A DNA stretch of 5,321 bases from an uncultured Solobacterium sp. (lineage in GTDB: Bacteria > Bacillota_I > Bacilli_A > Erysipelotrichales > Erysipelotrichaceae): contig USIC01000070.1 of assembly GCA_900554555.1 (NCBI GenBank), forward strand, positions 1-5,321, written 5' to 3'. Below are positions 1-5,321 of this stretch, in pieces (position 1 is the first letter of the stretch; each line of letters opens with the position of its first letter). The position numbers and the translations under genes were made by a program. The notes beneath the pieces are model-generated. The model did no database searches, was not told the origin of the DNA, and saw only the letters and a list, made by a program, of their open reading frames with translations.

Positions 1-71
1 TACAACCTAAAATGTTTAACTAACATTGTTTTATAAATGTAATCCGATTTGTTTATTTCTATGTCACTGTA
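1..71. other. Edge region without a supported gene
   Basis: This AT-rich stretch lies beyond the yneF terminator. It holds one weak 6-bp hairpin (AATGTT 11-16 with AACATT 22-27) and no open frame that looks coding. Any promoter of the next gene would be at or beyond the window edge. Confidence 0.6.
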
Positions 72-99
72 TAAAAAAAGAAGTACCAAGACTTCTTTT
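72..99 (-). terminator. Intrinsic terminator overlapping the yneF stop codon
   Basis: A 9-bp stem pairs AAAAGAAGT (99-91) with ACTTCTTTT (84-76) around the loop CTTGGT, and a T run continues to 73. The stop codon of yneF (100-98) is partly inside the stem, so the unit ends very compactly. Confidence 0.9.
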
Positions 100-307
100 A
101 TTGATTCATGGATTTCATAACGGAACGAATCTGTGCCTCACTTGGCTTACGTCCCATTTGCATAAACATTGCACGAACCATCTTCTCATTGATTGGTGGA
201 TTTTCCTTCAGCTGCTTTTCGAAATACTTTCTTGTTAAGAAGAATGTTACGATTGCACCGATTAATCCTCCAGCAATGAAGAATCCTAATGAACTCCAAA
301 ATTCCAT
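98..307 (-). CDS. yneF: YneF-family (UPF0154) small membrane protein
   Basis: This 69-residue protein fits the short YneF/UPF0154 family of Firmicutes in length and layout. It has one N-terminal transmembrane segment at about residues 5-24 (GFFIAGGLIGAIVTFFL), then a basic RKYFEKQLK stretch, then the family's conserved cytoplasmic part with NPPINEKMVRAMFMQMGRKPSE (36-57), written here only as a pointer to PPIN at 37-40 and MGRKPSE at 51-57, and a C-terminal KSMNQ. The function of the family is unknown. The start at 307 has AGGTGG (321-316) 8 nt upstream, a weaker site than those of its neighbours. The gene lies 78 nt after the lipoprotein stop and ends inside a terminator, so it is the last gene of its transcription unit. 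Confidence 0.93.
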   Translation of the reverse strand: MEFWSSLGFFIAGGLIGAIVTFFLTRKYFEKQLKENPPINEKMVRAMFMQMGRKPSEAQIRSVMKSMNQ

Positions 308-327
308 AAATTACACCACCTATTCTT

Positions 328-362
328 CATGTACCTTGTTATTTTATCTTGTTTTGTACATG
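328..362 (-). repeat. 7-bp inverted repeat CATGTAC/GTACATG around the possible yneF promoter
   Basis: CATGTAC (362-356) and GTACATG (334-328) are perfect inverted copies separated by 21 AT-rich bases. One arm lies in the promoter spacer and the other at the predicted transcription start. It could be an operator or a hairpin in a read-through transcript; it may also be chance. Confidence 0.45.
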
Positions 363-369
363 CTTGCAA
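341..369 (-). promoter_or_regulatory. Possible promoter of the yneF-like gene
   Basis: TTGCAA (369-364, 4 of 6 to consensus), a 17-nt spacer, and TAAAAT (346-341, 5 of 6) would start transcription near 334, about 27 nt before the ATG. The gene may alternatively be co-transcribed with the lipoprotein gene, since no terminator separates them. Confidence 0.5.
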
Positions 370-385
370 CGGCTAAAACAGTGTT

Positions 386-970
386 TTATTTTGCTGAGTC
401 CTTCGCTGTAGTGATTTTAATTAAATCTGCGTAGATGTTATAAATTTTTTGATACTGCTCTTCTGTCATTTTTGGATTTACATCTAAATCATAATCATCC
501 AAGATACCTACATGGAAATCTACAACTCTACCATTCTTAACTGCCATAACATCCGGAATGTAAAGAGATGTTCCTCCATTCTGTGGATTTTCAAGGTATG
601 TAACATCGATAAACTCTTCAACCTTTTCACGATATTTCATAAACTCTTCATCTGTCTTGTAGAATTTTCTACTTACATCCACATAGTAGACCGTAACCCC
701 TGCATCCTTAGCAGCTTGATTTAATACCGCAAATGCTTTTTGACTATATCGTGAGTCAGGTTTCGCAAATACCATTACACCTGAATATTTATTTTCAAAG
801 AATGTAATAGCGGATGGTAATGAAATCTCCTTAATGGATGGTTCCTTATCTGTGATCTCTGTAAACTCGGAGATTGTACCATCTGTTACATAGTCTAATT
901 TGTATTGTTCCTTCGGTGAGCAACCAAGCATGAATGCACATAGAACAATCATCATTAACTTCTTCATCAT
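386..970 (-). CDS. Thioredoxin-fold lipoprotein lacking the CXXC active site
   Basis: This 194-residue protein begins with a short lipoprotein signal: Lys3-Lys4, a hydrophobic segment, and the lipobox MLGC with Cys17 as the lipidated residue. It should be anchored on the outer face of the cytoplasmic membrane. The mature part resembles a thioredoxin-like fold: a strand GVMVFAK (64-70), a helix, a second strand VTVYYVDVSR (92-101), then IPDVMAVKNGRVVDFHVG (138-155) with the loop proline (Pro139) typical before the third strand. Where redox proteins have CXXC, this one has KPDSRYS, and no cysteine other than 11 and 17 exists. A disulfide-exchange role is therefore unlikely; a binding or accessory role is more plausible. 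The weak resemblance to bacteriocin-transport accessory proteins is only an impression. The start at 970 has AAGGAGG (983-977) 6 nt upstream; a second ATG follows at once. No convincing separate promoter was seen between it and the 6S terminator. Confidence 0.88.
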   Translation of the reverse strand: MMKKLMMIVLCAFMLGCSPKEQYKLDYVTDGTISEFTEITDKEPSIKEISLPSAITFFENKYSGVMVFAKPDSRYSQKAFAVLNQAAKDAGVTVYYVDVSRKFYKTDEEFMKYREKVEEFIDVTYLENPQNGGTSLYIPDVMAVKNGRVVDFHVGILDDYDLDVNPKMTEEQYQKIYNIYADLIKITTAKDSAK

Positions 971-1001
971 TGAATTCCTCCTTCAACACTATCATTTTAT
1001 C

Positions 1002-1028
1002 AAAAAAAGTCGGTATCATAACCGACTT
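1002..1028 (-). terminator. Intrinsic terminator after the 6S-like RNA
   Basis: An 8-bp perfect stem pairs AAGTCGGT (1028-1021) with ACCGACTT (1014-1007) around the loop TATGAT and is followed by a run of T to 1002. It ends the 6S-like transcript and any read-through from aspS. Confidence 0.92.
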
Positions 1029-1035
1029 AAAGAAA

Positions 1036-1191
1036 TATTAAGACCGAAGGTAGATATAGTTCCCTCTTCTGTAGAGGTGGGTGTCCTTGGTAAAACTTCT
1101 GGATCCTCGCTCGTAACGAGTTTTCACTCCATCTTACGCAATCAGAACTCCCTTATATCATATTGTAGGAAAAATATGTTCCCTCCGGCAC
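1036..1191 (-). ncRNA. ssrS: 6S RNA (SsrS/BsrA-like), RNA polymerase regulator
   Basis: This non-coding stretch after aspS has its own promoter and terminator and folds like 6S RNA, a long hairpin with a large central bubble that mimics an open promoter and binds sigma-A RNA polymerase. The ends pair through GCCGGAGG (1189-1182) and CCTTCGGT (1050-1043), with ATAT/ATAT pairing further in. The 3' side of the bubble has a small hairpin, CCTCT-ACAGA-AGAGG (1077-1063), a known feature of the central bubble in many 6S RNAs. An apical bulged arm pairs GTGAAAACT (1127-1119) with AGTTTTAC (1097-1090) and contains CTCG-TTA-CGAG. From memory, the Bacillus subtilis 6S-1 gene bsrA also lies directly downstream of aspS, which strongly supports the call. 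The mature form here would be about 150 nt, short for the family; the primary transcript up to the terminator is about 190 nt. The exact ends are uncertain. Confidence 0.75.
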
Positions 1192-1195
1192 ATGT

Positions 1196-1204
1196 ATTAT
1201 AGCA
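1196..1204 (-). promoter_or_regulatory. Extended -10 promoter of the 6S-like RNA
   Basis: A perfect TATAAT (1201-1196) is preceded by TG one base upstream (1204-1203), the extended -10 pattern. No good -35 box is present at 16-18 nt (the best is CTATTC), which the TG motif can compensate for. The predicted start is near 1191-1188, exactly where the closing stem of the RNA begins. Confidence 0.75.
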
Positions 1205-1235
1205 CTAGAGGGAAATAAGAATAGTCTTGACACTT

Positions 1236-2993
1236 TTATTTTTCTTGCTTAGAGATTTCGATACCCAAAATATCTAATTGTTTCTTATCAACAACATTTG
1301 GTGCTTCACTCATAAGGTCGAAGGAACTGTTTGTTGTTGGGAATGCCACAACATCACGGATGTTATCTGTACCAGCTAATACCATGATTAAACGTTCTAG
1401 GCCAATACCTACACCACCATGTGGAGGTGTTCCATAACGGAAGGAATCTAAGAAGAAACCAAAACGTGCCTTCGCATCTTCTAGTGAAAGTCCAATCGCT
1501 TCAAATACCTTAGCCTGTAAGTCTTGACTATGAATTCTAATTGAACCAGATAAGAGTTCGTATCCATTTAATACTAAGTCATAAGCACGTGAAGATACGT
1601 GTCCTGGATCAGTAAATAATTTATCTACATCTTCTTCCTTTGGTGCTGTAAATGGATGGTGTGCTGCTACCCAACGCTGATCTTCTTCACTGTACTCAAA
1701 CATTGGGAAGTCAGTAACCCAAAGGAACTTATAAGTTGCTTCAGCAGGAATCAAGTTTAACTCATGACCTAAACGTACACGTAATGCACCTAAGGATGCC
1801 TGTGCGATTCTTGCATTATCCGCAATGACTAGTACCAAGTCGTTATTTGCAAGACCTAACTTCTCAACTAACTTCGTCTTTTCTTCCTCACTTAATACTT
1901 TCGCGATAGAACCTGTTAATACATCATTTTCCATCTTGAGGTATGCAAGTGCCTTTGCCTTAAAGCCATGTTTTACAAAGTCTTGTAATTGATCTAGACC
2001 CTTACGACTATACTTATCAGCCACATTCTCAAACTTCACGCAGTTTACAATTCCACCGTTTTCAATTGTATTCTTGAATACTTGGAACTCTGTATTTGCA
2101 AATACAGATGTAATATCTTGAATTTCATTACCAAAACGCATATCTGGCTTATCACTACCAAAGCGTCTCATACATTCTGCCCAAGGTATACGAACAAAAT
2201 GATCTTCTAGTGTGTAGTTCTTTGTTTCTTTGAAGATATTTTGCATAAGATCTTCAACAACCGCAAAGATTGTATCTTCATCACCAAAACTCATTTCAAT
2301 ATCGATCTGTGTAAATTCAGGTTGGCGGTCAGCACGTAAGTCTTCATCACGGAAACATCTAGCAATCTGGAAGTACTTCTCCATTCCACCAATCATCAAT
2401 AACTGCTTATAAATCTGTGGTGATTGTGGAAGTGCCCAGAACTTACCATTATAGATACGAGATGGAACAAGATAATCACGTGCCCCTTCTGGTGTACTTC
2501 TTGCTAGGATTGGTGTTTCAACTTCCACGAAACCTTGTCTGTCCAAAACATTTCTAGCAACCATGCATACCTTATGACGTAAGATTAAATTCTGCTGAAG
2601 TACAGAACGACGTAAATCGAGATAACGATATTTCAAACGTGTATCTTCACTCGTATCAGTATCATCCGCAATTGTGATAGGTGCTGTTTCCGCACTGTTA
2701 ACGATGTTAACAGACGCAACATGAATTTCAATTTCGCCTGTAGCAATCTTTGGGTTTGCGTCCTTACGCTTTTCAACTGTACCTGTTACCTGCAAGATGT
2801 ATTCATTACGAACATCCTTCACTGCCTCCGCAATACTTTCATCAAATGTTAACTGAACGATTCCACTGCGGTCACGTAAATCAATAAATACAAGTGATCC
2901 TAGATTACGACGTTTGGCAACCCAGCCAACTAACGTAACTTTTTCACCTACATTTGCTAGACGCAAAGTTCCATTTTCATATGTTCTTTCCAT
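1236..2993 (-). CDS. aspS: Aspartyl-tRNA synthetase (AspRS), bacterial type
   Basis: This 585-residue protein has the full length of bacterial-type AspRS. It charges tRNA-Asp with aspartate in the cytoplasm. The N-terminal OB-fold anticodon-binding domain covers about residues 1-105 (GWVAKRRNLGSLVFIDLRD). The class II catalytic core has QGFVEVETPIL (motif 1), the aspartate-site PQSPQ at 189-193, motif 2 FRDEDLRADRQPEFTQ at 214-229, HHPFT at 445-449, and motif 3 GVGIGLERL at 527-535. The bacterial GAD insert lies at about 280-420. Position 31 is Leu and 82 is Lys. From memory, the non-discriminating Pseudomonas enzyme has His31 and Gly82, so this one is more likely specific for tRNA-Asp. Translation starts on the last base of hisS, with a GGGAG ribosome site 8 nt before the ATG that lies inside the hisS coding end. 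No terminator directly follows the stop; the 6S RNA unit begins about 45 nt later. Confidence 0.98.
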   Translation of the reverse strand: MERTYENGTLRLANVGEKVTLVGWVAKRRNLGSLVFIDLRDRSGIVQLTFDESIAEAVKDVRNEYILQVTGTVEKRKDANPKIATGEIEIHVASVNIVNSAETAPITIADDTDTSEDTRLKYRYLDLRRSVLQQNLILRHKVCMVARNVLDRQGFVEVETPILARSTPEGARDYLVPSRIYNGKFWALPQSPQIYKQLLMIGGMEKYFQIARCFRDEDLRADRQPEFTQIDIEMSFGDEDTIFAVVEDLMQNIFKETKNYTLEDHFVRIPWAECMRRFGSDKPDMRFGNEIQDITSVFANTEFQVFKNTIENGGIVNCVKFENVADKYSRKGLDQLQDFVKHGFKAKALAYLKMENDVLTGSIAKVLSEEEKTKLVEKLGLANNDLVLVIADNARIAQASLGALRVRLGHELNLIPAEATYKFLWVTDFPMFEYSEEDQRWVAAHHPFTAPKEEDVDKLFTDPGHVSSRAYDLVLNGYELLSGSIRIHSQDLQAKVFEAIGLSLEDAKARFGFFLDSFRYGTPPHGGVGIGLERLIMVLAGTDNIRDVVAFPTTNSSFDLMSEAPNVVDKKQLDILGIEISKQEK

Positions 2994-4258
2994 TACTTAT
3001 TCTCCCATTGTTTGAGTGTCTCTAATAATTCGCCCTGGTTGATTGTTACCTGTGACTTATCAGAAATATTCTTTACATTCATTGTGCCATTCTTAACTTC
3101 GTCTTCACCAAGAATGACTACGTATTTTGCTTTGTTACGATCAACACTCTTAAACTGTGCCTTCAGTGAACGTTGTACAAGGTTAGCTTCTGCACTATAA
3201 CCTGCATGACGTAGTTGTTGTACTGTCTTTAAAACAGATGTTCCTACATCACCTAAACCGATGACATACACATCACATGTATTTTCATCACCAAAGTCAT
3301 GTCCTTCCTCAGCCGCTAAGTTAATTAAGCGTTCCATACCAATCGCAAAACCAATACCGGACATCTCTGGTCCACCATAATACTCTACAAAGTGGTCATA
3401 ACGTCCACCCGCAAAAATTGTAGCTTGTGCACCACTATCCGGTCTTGTGGATACGACTTCAAATACAGTATGTGTATAATAATCCAGTCCTCTTACTAGA
3501 TGATCGTCCACTTCATATGGAATCTCTAATGCATCTAAACATGCAAGCACTCGATTGAAGTATTCCTTGGATTCTTCATTTAAGTAATCCGCAAGTTTTG
3601 GTGCTGTATGCATGCATTCCTTATCGTGGTCTACTTTACAATCCAAGATACGTAAAGGATTCTGCTCATAACGGCGATGACAATCTCCACATAGTTCTTC
3701 TAGATGTGGCTGAAAATATTCCTTTAAAGCAGTACGATACGCAGCTCTTGAAGCGTCATCACCAAGTGTATTAATACATACTTTAATACTTGAGATACCC
3801 ATTTGTTTCACAATGTCATATCCTAGTGCAATTGTTTCCGCATCTAATTCAGGAGACTTTGCACCAATGTTTTCAACGCCAAACTGTGTAAACTGTCTCT
3901 GTCTTCCCTTTTGTGGATTTTCATGACGGAACATCGCACCAAGATAATAGAATCTACCAGGCATCTCCATCGAGCCATATAGCTTATGTTGATTGAATGC
4001 ACGGATAACACCTGCAGTTCCTTCCGGTCTTAATGTATAGGAATGTGTACCCATATCAAATGTGTACATTTCCTTGTTGACCATATCACTGGAGTCATTT
4101 TCACGCTTAAATACTTTTGTCTCTTCAAAATATGGTGTACGAATCTCACGGTAACGATAACGTTTCGTCGTTTCACGAATAACTTCTTCTGCGTGATGCC
4201 AACGATTCATCTCATCTGGCAAAATGTCGTAAGTTCCTCGTGGTGTTTGATAACTCAT
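2993..4258 (-). CDS. hisS: Histidyl-tRNA synthetase (HisRS)
   Basis: This 421-residue class II aminoacyl-tRNA synthetase is of normal length for bacterial HisRS. It activates histidine with ATP and charges tRNA-His in the cytoplasm, normally as a homodimer. The class II core is complete: motif 1 region at about residues 29-52, TLRPEGT at 75-81, motif 2 RHENPQKGRQRQF at 111-123, the histidine-specific LVRGLDYYT at 254-262, and motif 3 GIGFAIGMERL at 301-311. The anticodon-binding domain covers about 327-421. The insertion region holds four cysteines (190, 193, 207, 215) around NPLRILDCK, which might bind a metal; that is only a suggestion. The start at 4258 is chosen because of the strong RBS and because the longer frame overlaps the riboswitch. 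It is the first gene of the operon, controlled by the T-box, and its stop overlaps the aspS start by one base (TAATG), which suggests translational coupling. No defect is visible. Confidence 0.98.
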   Translation of the reverse strand: MSYQTPRGTYDILPDEMNRWHHAEEVIRETTKRYRYREIRTPYFEETKVFKRENDSSDMVNKEMYTFDMGTHSYTLRPEGTAGVIRAFNQHKLYGSMEMPGRFYYLGAMFRHENPQKGRQRQFTQFGVENIGAKSPELDAETIALGYDIVKQMGISSIKVCINTLGDDASRAAYRTALKEYFQPHLEELCGDCHRRYEQNPLRILDCKVDHDKECMHTAPKLADYLNEESKEYFNRVLACLDALEIPYEVDDHLVRGLDYYTHTVFEVVSTRPDSGAQATIFAGGRYDHFVEYYGGPEMSGIGFAIGMERLINLAAEEGHDFGDENTCDVYVIGLGDVGTSVLKTVQQLRHAGYSAEANLVQRSLKAQFKSVDRNKAKYVVILGEDEVKNGTMNVKNISDKSQVTINQGELLETLKQWENK

Positions 4259-4266
4259 AGTTTTTT

Positions 4267-4274
4267 CCTCCTTT
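4267..4274 (-). promoter_or_regulatory. Ribosome binding site fixing the hisS start
   Basis: AAAGGAGG lies 8 nt upstream of the ATG at 4258 and after the leader terminator. It settles the hisS start. A longer in-frame ATG at 4324 lies inside the T-box sequence, and its codons run through the terminator stem, so it cannot be the natural start. Confidence 0.9.
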
Positions 4275-4280
4275 AAACAA

Positions 4281-4310
4281 ATATAAAAGCGTCCTATCCA
4301 AGGACGCTTT
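4281..4310 (-). terminator. T-box-controlled intrinsic terminator upstream of hisS
   Basis: A perfect 10-bp stem pairs AAAGCGTCCT (4310-4301) with AGGACGCTTT (4295-4286) around a 5-nt loop, followed by TATATTTG. Its 5' arm also pairs with the T-box sequence in the alternative antiterminator. There is no other terminator between relA and hisS, so it should also stop read-through from relA. Confidence 0.93.
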
Positions 4311-4494
4311 GTGCGCGGTACCACCTTAGTTCATGATTTCTCATGCGCTCTTTCCGTAACGTGGAATACGTTTATCCCTACTCCCTTCAGGATACCTTCT
4401 CCAGAGTGTCAATCCTGTAAGAATCCGCCAATGCTTGCACCATACCATTGTCGCTCTATCGTCTTCTAACACGAACTCTCTTTCTAAGAATTTA
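4281..4494 (-). promoter_or_regulatory. T-box riboswitch leader of hisS-aspS (Asp/His-type specifier)
   Basis: This leader of about 210 nt has the full T-box layout. Stem I starts with the AGAGAG element at 4480-4475 paired to CTCTGGAG at 4406-4399. The helix above the specifier loop pairs TGTTAGAA with TTCTTACA around a T-T mismatch. The distal part has the AGCGAC bulge motif, a CAATG/CATTG stem (4450-4446 with 4433-4429) and the GGTGCAAG loop. The specifier loop reads GGATT-GAC-A (4415-4407), giving GAC (Asp), with CAC (His) overlapping at 4408-4406. A stem III hairpin, CATGA-GAAA-TCATG, lies at 4345-4332. The conserved T-box AAGGTGGTACCGCGC is at 4327-4313, with the tRNA-pairing bulge TGGT. 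AAGG (4327-4324) can pair with CCTT (4303-4300) to form the antiterminator, which is incompatible with the terminator stem. Uncharged tRNA should therefore switch on hisS-aspS. Confidence 0.95.
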
Positions 4495-4499
4495 GTAGT

Positions 4500-4528
4500 A
4501 TTATAGCCCTTACGCTTACTTTTCTCAA
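4500..4528 (-). promoter_or_regulatory. Promoter of the hisS-aspS T-box leader
   Basis: A near-consensus vegetative promoter lies here: -35 TTGAGA at 4528-4523, a 17-nt spacer, and a perfect -10 TATAAT at 4505-4500. Transcription should begin at about 4494-4492. The -35 box starts only 8 nt after the relA stop codon, so hisS-aspS has its own promoter in addition to any read-through from relA. Confidence 0.85.
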
Positions 4529-4536
4529 GTAAATTT

Positions 4537-5321
4537 TTAATGTGTTGTACGATCAACACTGAGTACAGATTCAACTTTACGAATATTCGCAAAGACGTTA
4601 TCCATCTGTTCCAAATTTCTTACTCGCATCGATACTTTCACAGTAGATGTTAGTGTTTCATGGTTGACTGTAACATTAATTGATTCAAGTTGTACCTTAC
4701 ATTGAGAGATTGTATTGACAATATCTGTAAGTAAGTGTGGTCGATCATTACAGATGATACTAAGATCAGAATCATACATACGATCCGCATCACAATCATC
4801 CCATTGTACATTGATGAGTTTAGTCTTCTCATTACGGATATTTGGACAATCGATACGGTGAACCTTAACACCTTCGCTTCGTGTTATATACCCAATGATT
4901 TGATCACCATAGACTGGTAAACAGCAATGTGCTAACGACATCTTCATCGATTCAACCCCAGGCACAACAAGTCCTGATTTTGATACACGGTGAACAGTCT
5001 CTTTGTTTAGTACACGCGATAAGCTCTCATCCTCATTTGCGCGCTGTTTTACGTTTGTTAAACGTTCTGCCGCAAGAGATGGACTGATAGACTTTACTGC
5101 AATTCCATACATAAATTCGTTATAGTTAGATACTTGGAAACCAGTTGTAATACTATCAATCTTTTTACGTTCCATGTATTCCTTAGGATCAACCCCACGC
5201 TTACGAAGTTCTTCAGTGAGTATCTTTTCTCCTTCTTCAATCTTCTCTTCACGCTTTTCAGTTTCTTTCTTGAGGAAATATGCACGAATCTTATTTCTTG
5301 CTTGCGCAGTCTTAACAATCT
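4537..5321 (-). CDS. relA: RelA/SpoT-family (p)ppGpp synthetase/hydrolase, C-terminal part (partial, 5' end outside window)
   Basis: This reading frame stays open to the window edge, so the start and the catalytic hydrolase, synthetase and TGS domains lie outside. About 260 C-terminal residues are visible. They begin with the charged helix that follows the TGS domain in long RelA/SpoT proteins (VKTAQARNKIRAYF, then a Lys/Glu-rich stretch). A helical region follows, then a zinc-finger-like domain at visible residues 118-160 with the conserved AHCCLP motif and HRIDC (Cys132, Cys133, His154, Cys158). A C-terminal ACT/RRM domain occupies about 185-256 and contains NDRPHLLTDI. In this family these C-terminal domains contact the ribosome and regulate the N-terminal enzyme, which makes and degrades the alarmone (p)ppGpp during amino acid starvation. 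An ATG at 5175 is internal and is not the start. The neighbour order relA-hisS-aspS is common in Firmicutes, but there the dtd gene often lies between relA and hisS, and it is absent here. Whether the missing part has both activities cannot be seen. Confidence 0.95.
   Translation of the reverse strand, partial: IVKTAQARNKIRAYFLKKETEKREEKIEEGEKILTEELRKRGVDPKEYMERKKIDSITTGFQVSNYNEFMYGIAVKSISPSLAAERLTNVKQRANEDESLSRVLNKETVHRVSKSGLVVPGVESMKMSLAHCCLPVYGDQIIGYITRSEGVKVHRIDCPNIRNEKTKLINVQWDDCDADRMYDSDLSIICNDRPHLLTDIVNTISQCKVQLESINVTVNHETLTSTVKVSMRVRNLEQMDNVFANIRKVESVLSVDRTTH

Noticed and set aside
11..27. Hairpin AATGTT/AACATT as a second terminator
   Set aside because: The 6-bp stem is purely AT-rich apart from one G-C pair and has no proper T run.
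995..1022. Separate promoter for the lipoprotein gene (TAAAAT near 999-994)
   Set aside because: No -35 box is present at a proper distance, and the T-rich tract there belongs to the terminator.
900..1202. Plus-strand open frame of 100 residues across the 6S region
   Set aside because: It crosses the lipoprotein start, the terminator and the RNA structure on the opposite strand, with no ribosome site.
1227..1255. TTGACA on the plus strand at 1227-1232 as an antisense promoter into aspS
   Set aside because: At a 17-nt spacing the -10 position reads TAGAGA, which is too poor to support a promoter.
4259..4324. Longer hisS start at 4324, adding 22 residues
   Set aside because: The extra codons run through the T-box sequence and terminator, and the strong ribosome site directly precedes the ATG at 4258.
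4341..4592. Minus-strand open frame of 83 residues across the leader and the relA end
   Set aside because: It covers the riboswitch and part of relA in another frame, has no ribosome site, and does not resemble a known protein.

Overview
The window looks like a housekeeping locus from a low-GC Gram-positive bacterium (Firmicutes/Bacillota). Support comes from AT-rich codon use, strong AAGGAGG-type ribosome binding sites, a T-box leader, a YneF-family protein and the relA-hisS-aspS-6S RNA order. The protein sequences would suit an Erysipelotrichia- or Bacilli-like lineage, but that is an impression that I could not test. Every supported gene is on the minus strand, so the window is described from right to left.

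Right part (5321 to about 4260): the 3' end of a long RelA/SpoT-type (p)ppGpp synthetase/hydrolase gene enters from the window edge and stops at 4537. A consensus promoter begins 8 nt after the stop. It drives a leader of about 210 nt that is a complete T-box riboswitch: Stem I with specifier loop, a stem III hairpin, the conserved T-box sequence, and an intrinsic terminator with a competing antiterminator.

Middle (4258 to 1236): hisS (histidyl-tRNA synthetase) and aspS (aspartyl-tRNA synthetase) share one nucleotide in a TAATG stop/start overlap. They must be one operon, controlled by the T-box sensing uncharged tRNA. The specifier loop carries GACAC. By homology of the loop register the codon read is GAC (Asp), while CAC (His) overlaps it two bases downstream. 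This is the most interesting regulatory point in the window.

Left part (1235 to 1): an intergenic stretch of 265 nt after aspS has its own extended -10 promoter, an RNA that folds into a long bulged hairpin like 6S RNA, and a terminator. Next come a lipoprotein with a thioredoxin-like fold but no catalytic cysteines, and a small YneF-family membrane protein that ends in an intrinsic terminator. The last 70 bases hold no gene that I can support.

The common theme is growth-rate and starvation control. A stringent-response enzyme, an amino-acid-starvation riboswitch on two tRNA synthetases, and a global RNA polymerase regulator (6S RNA) sit side by side. I found no mobile element, CRISPR array or clear sign of an undescribed multi-gene system.
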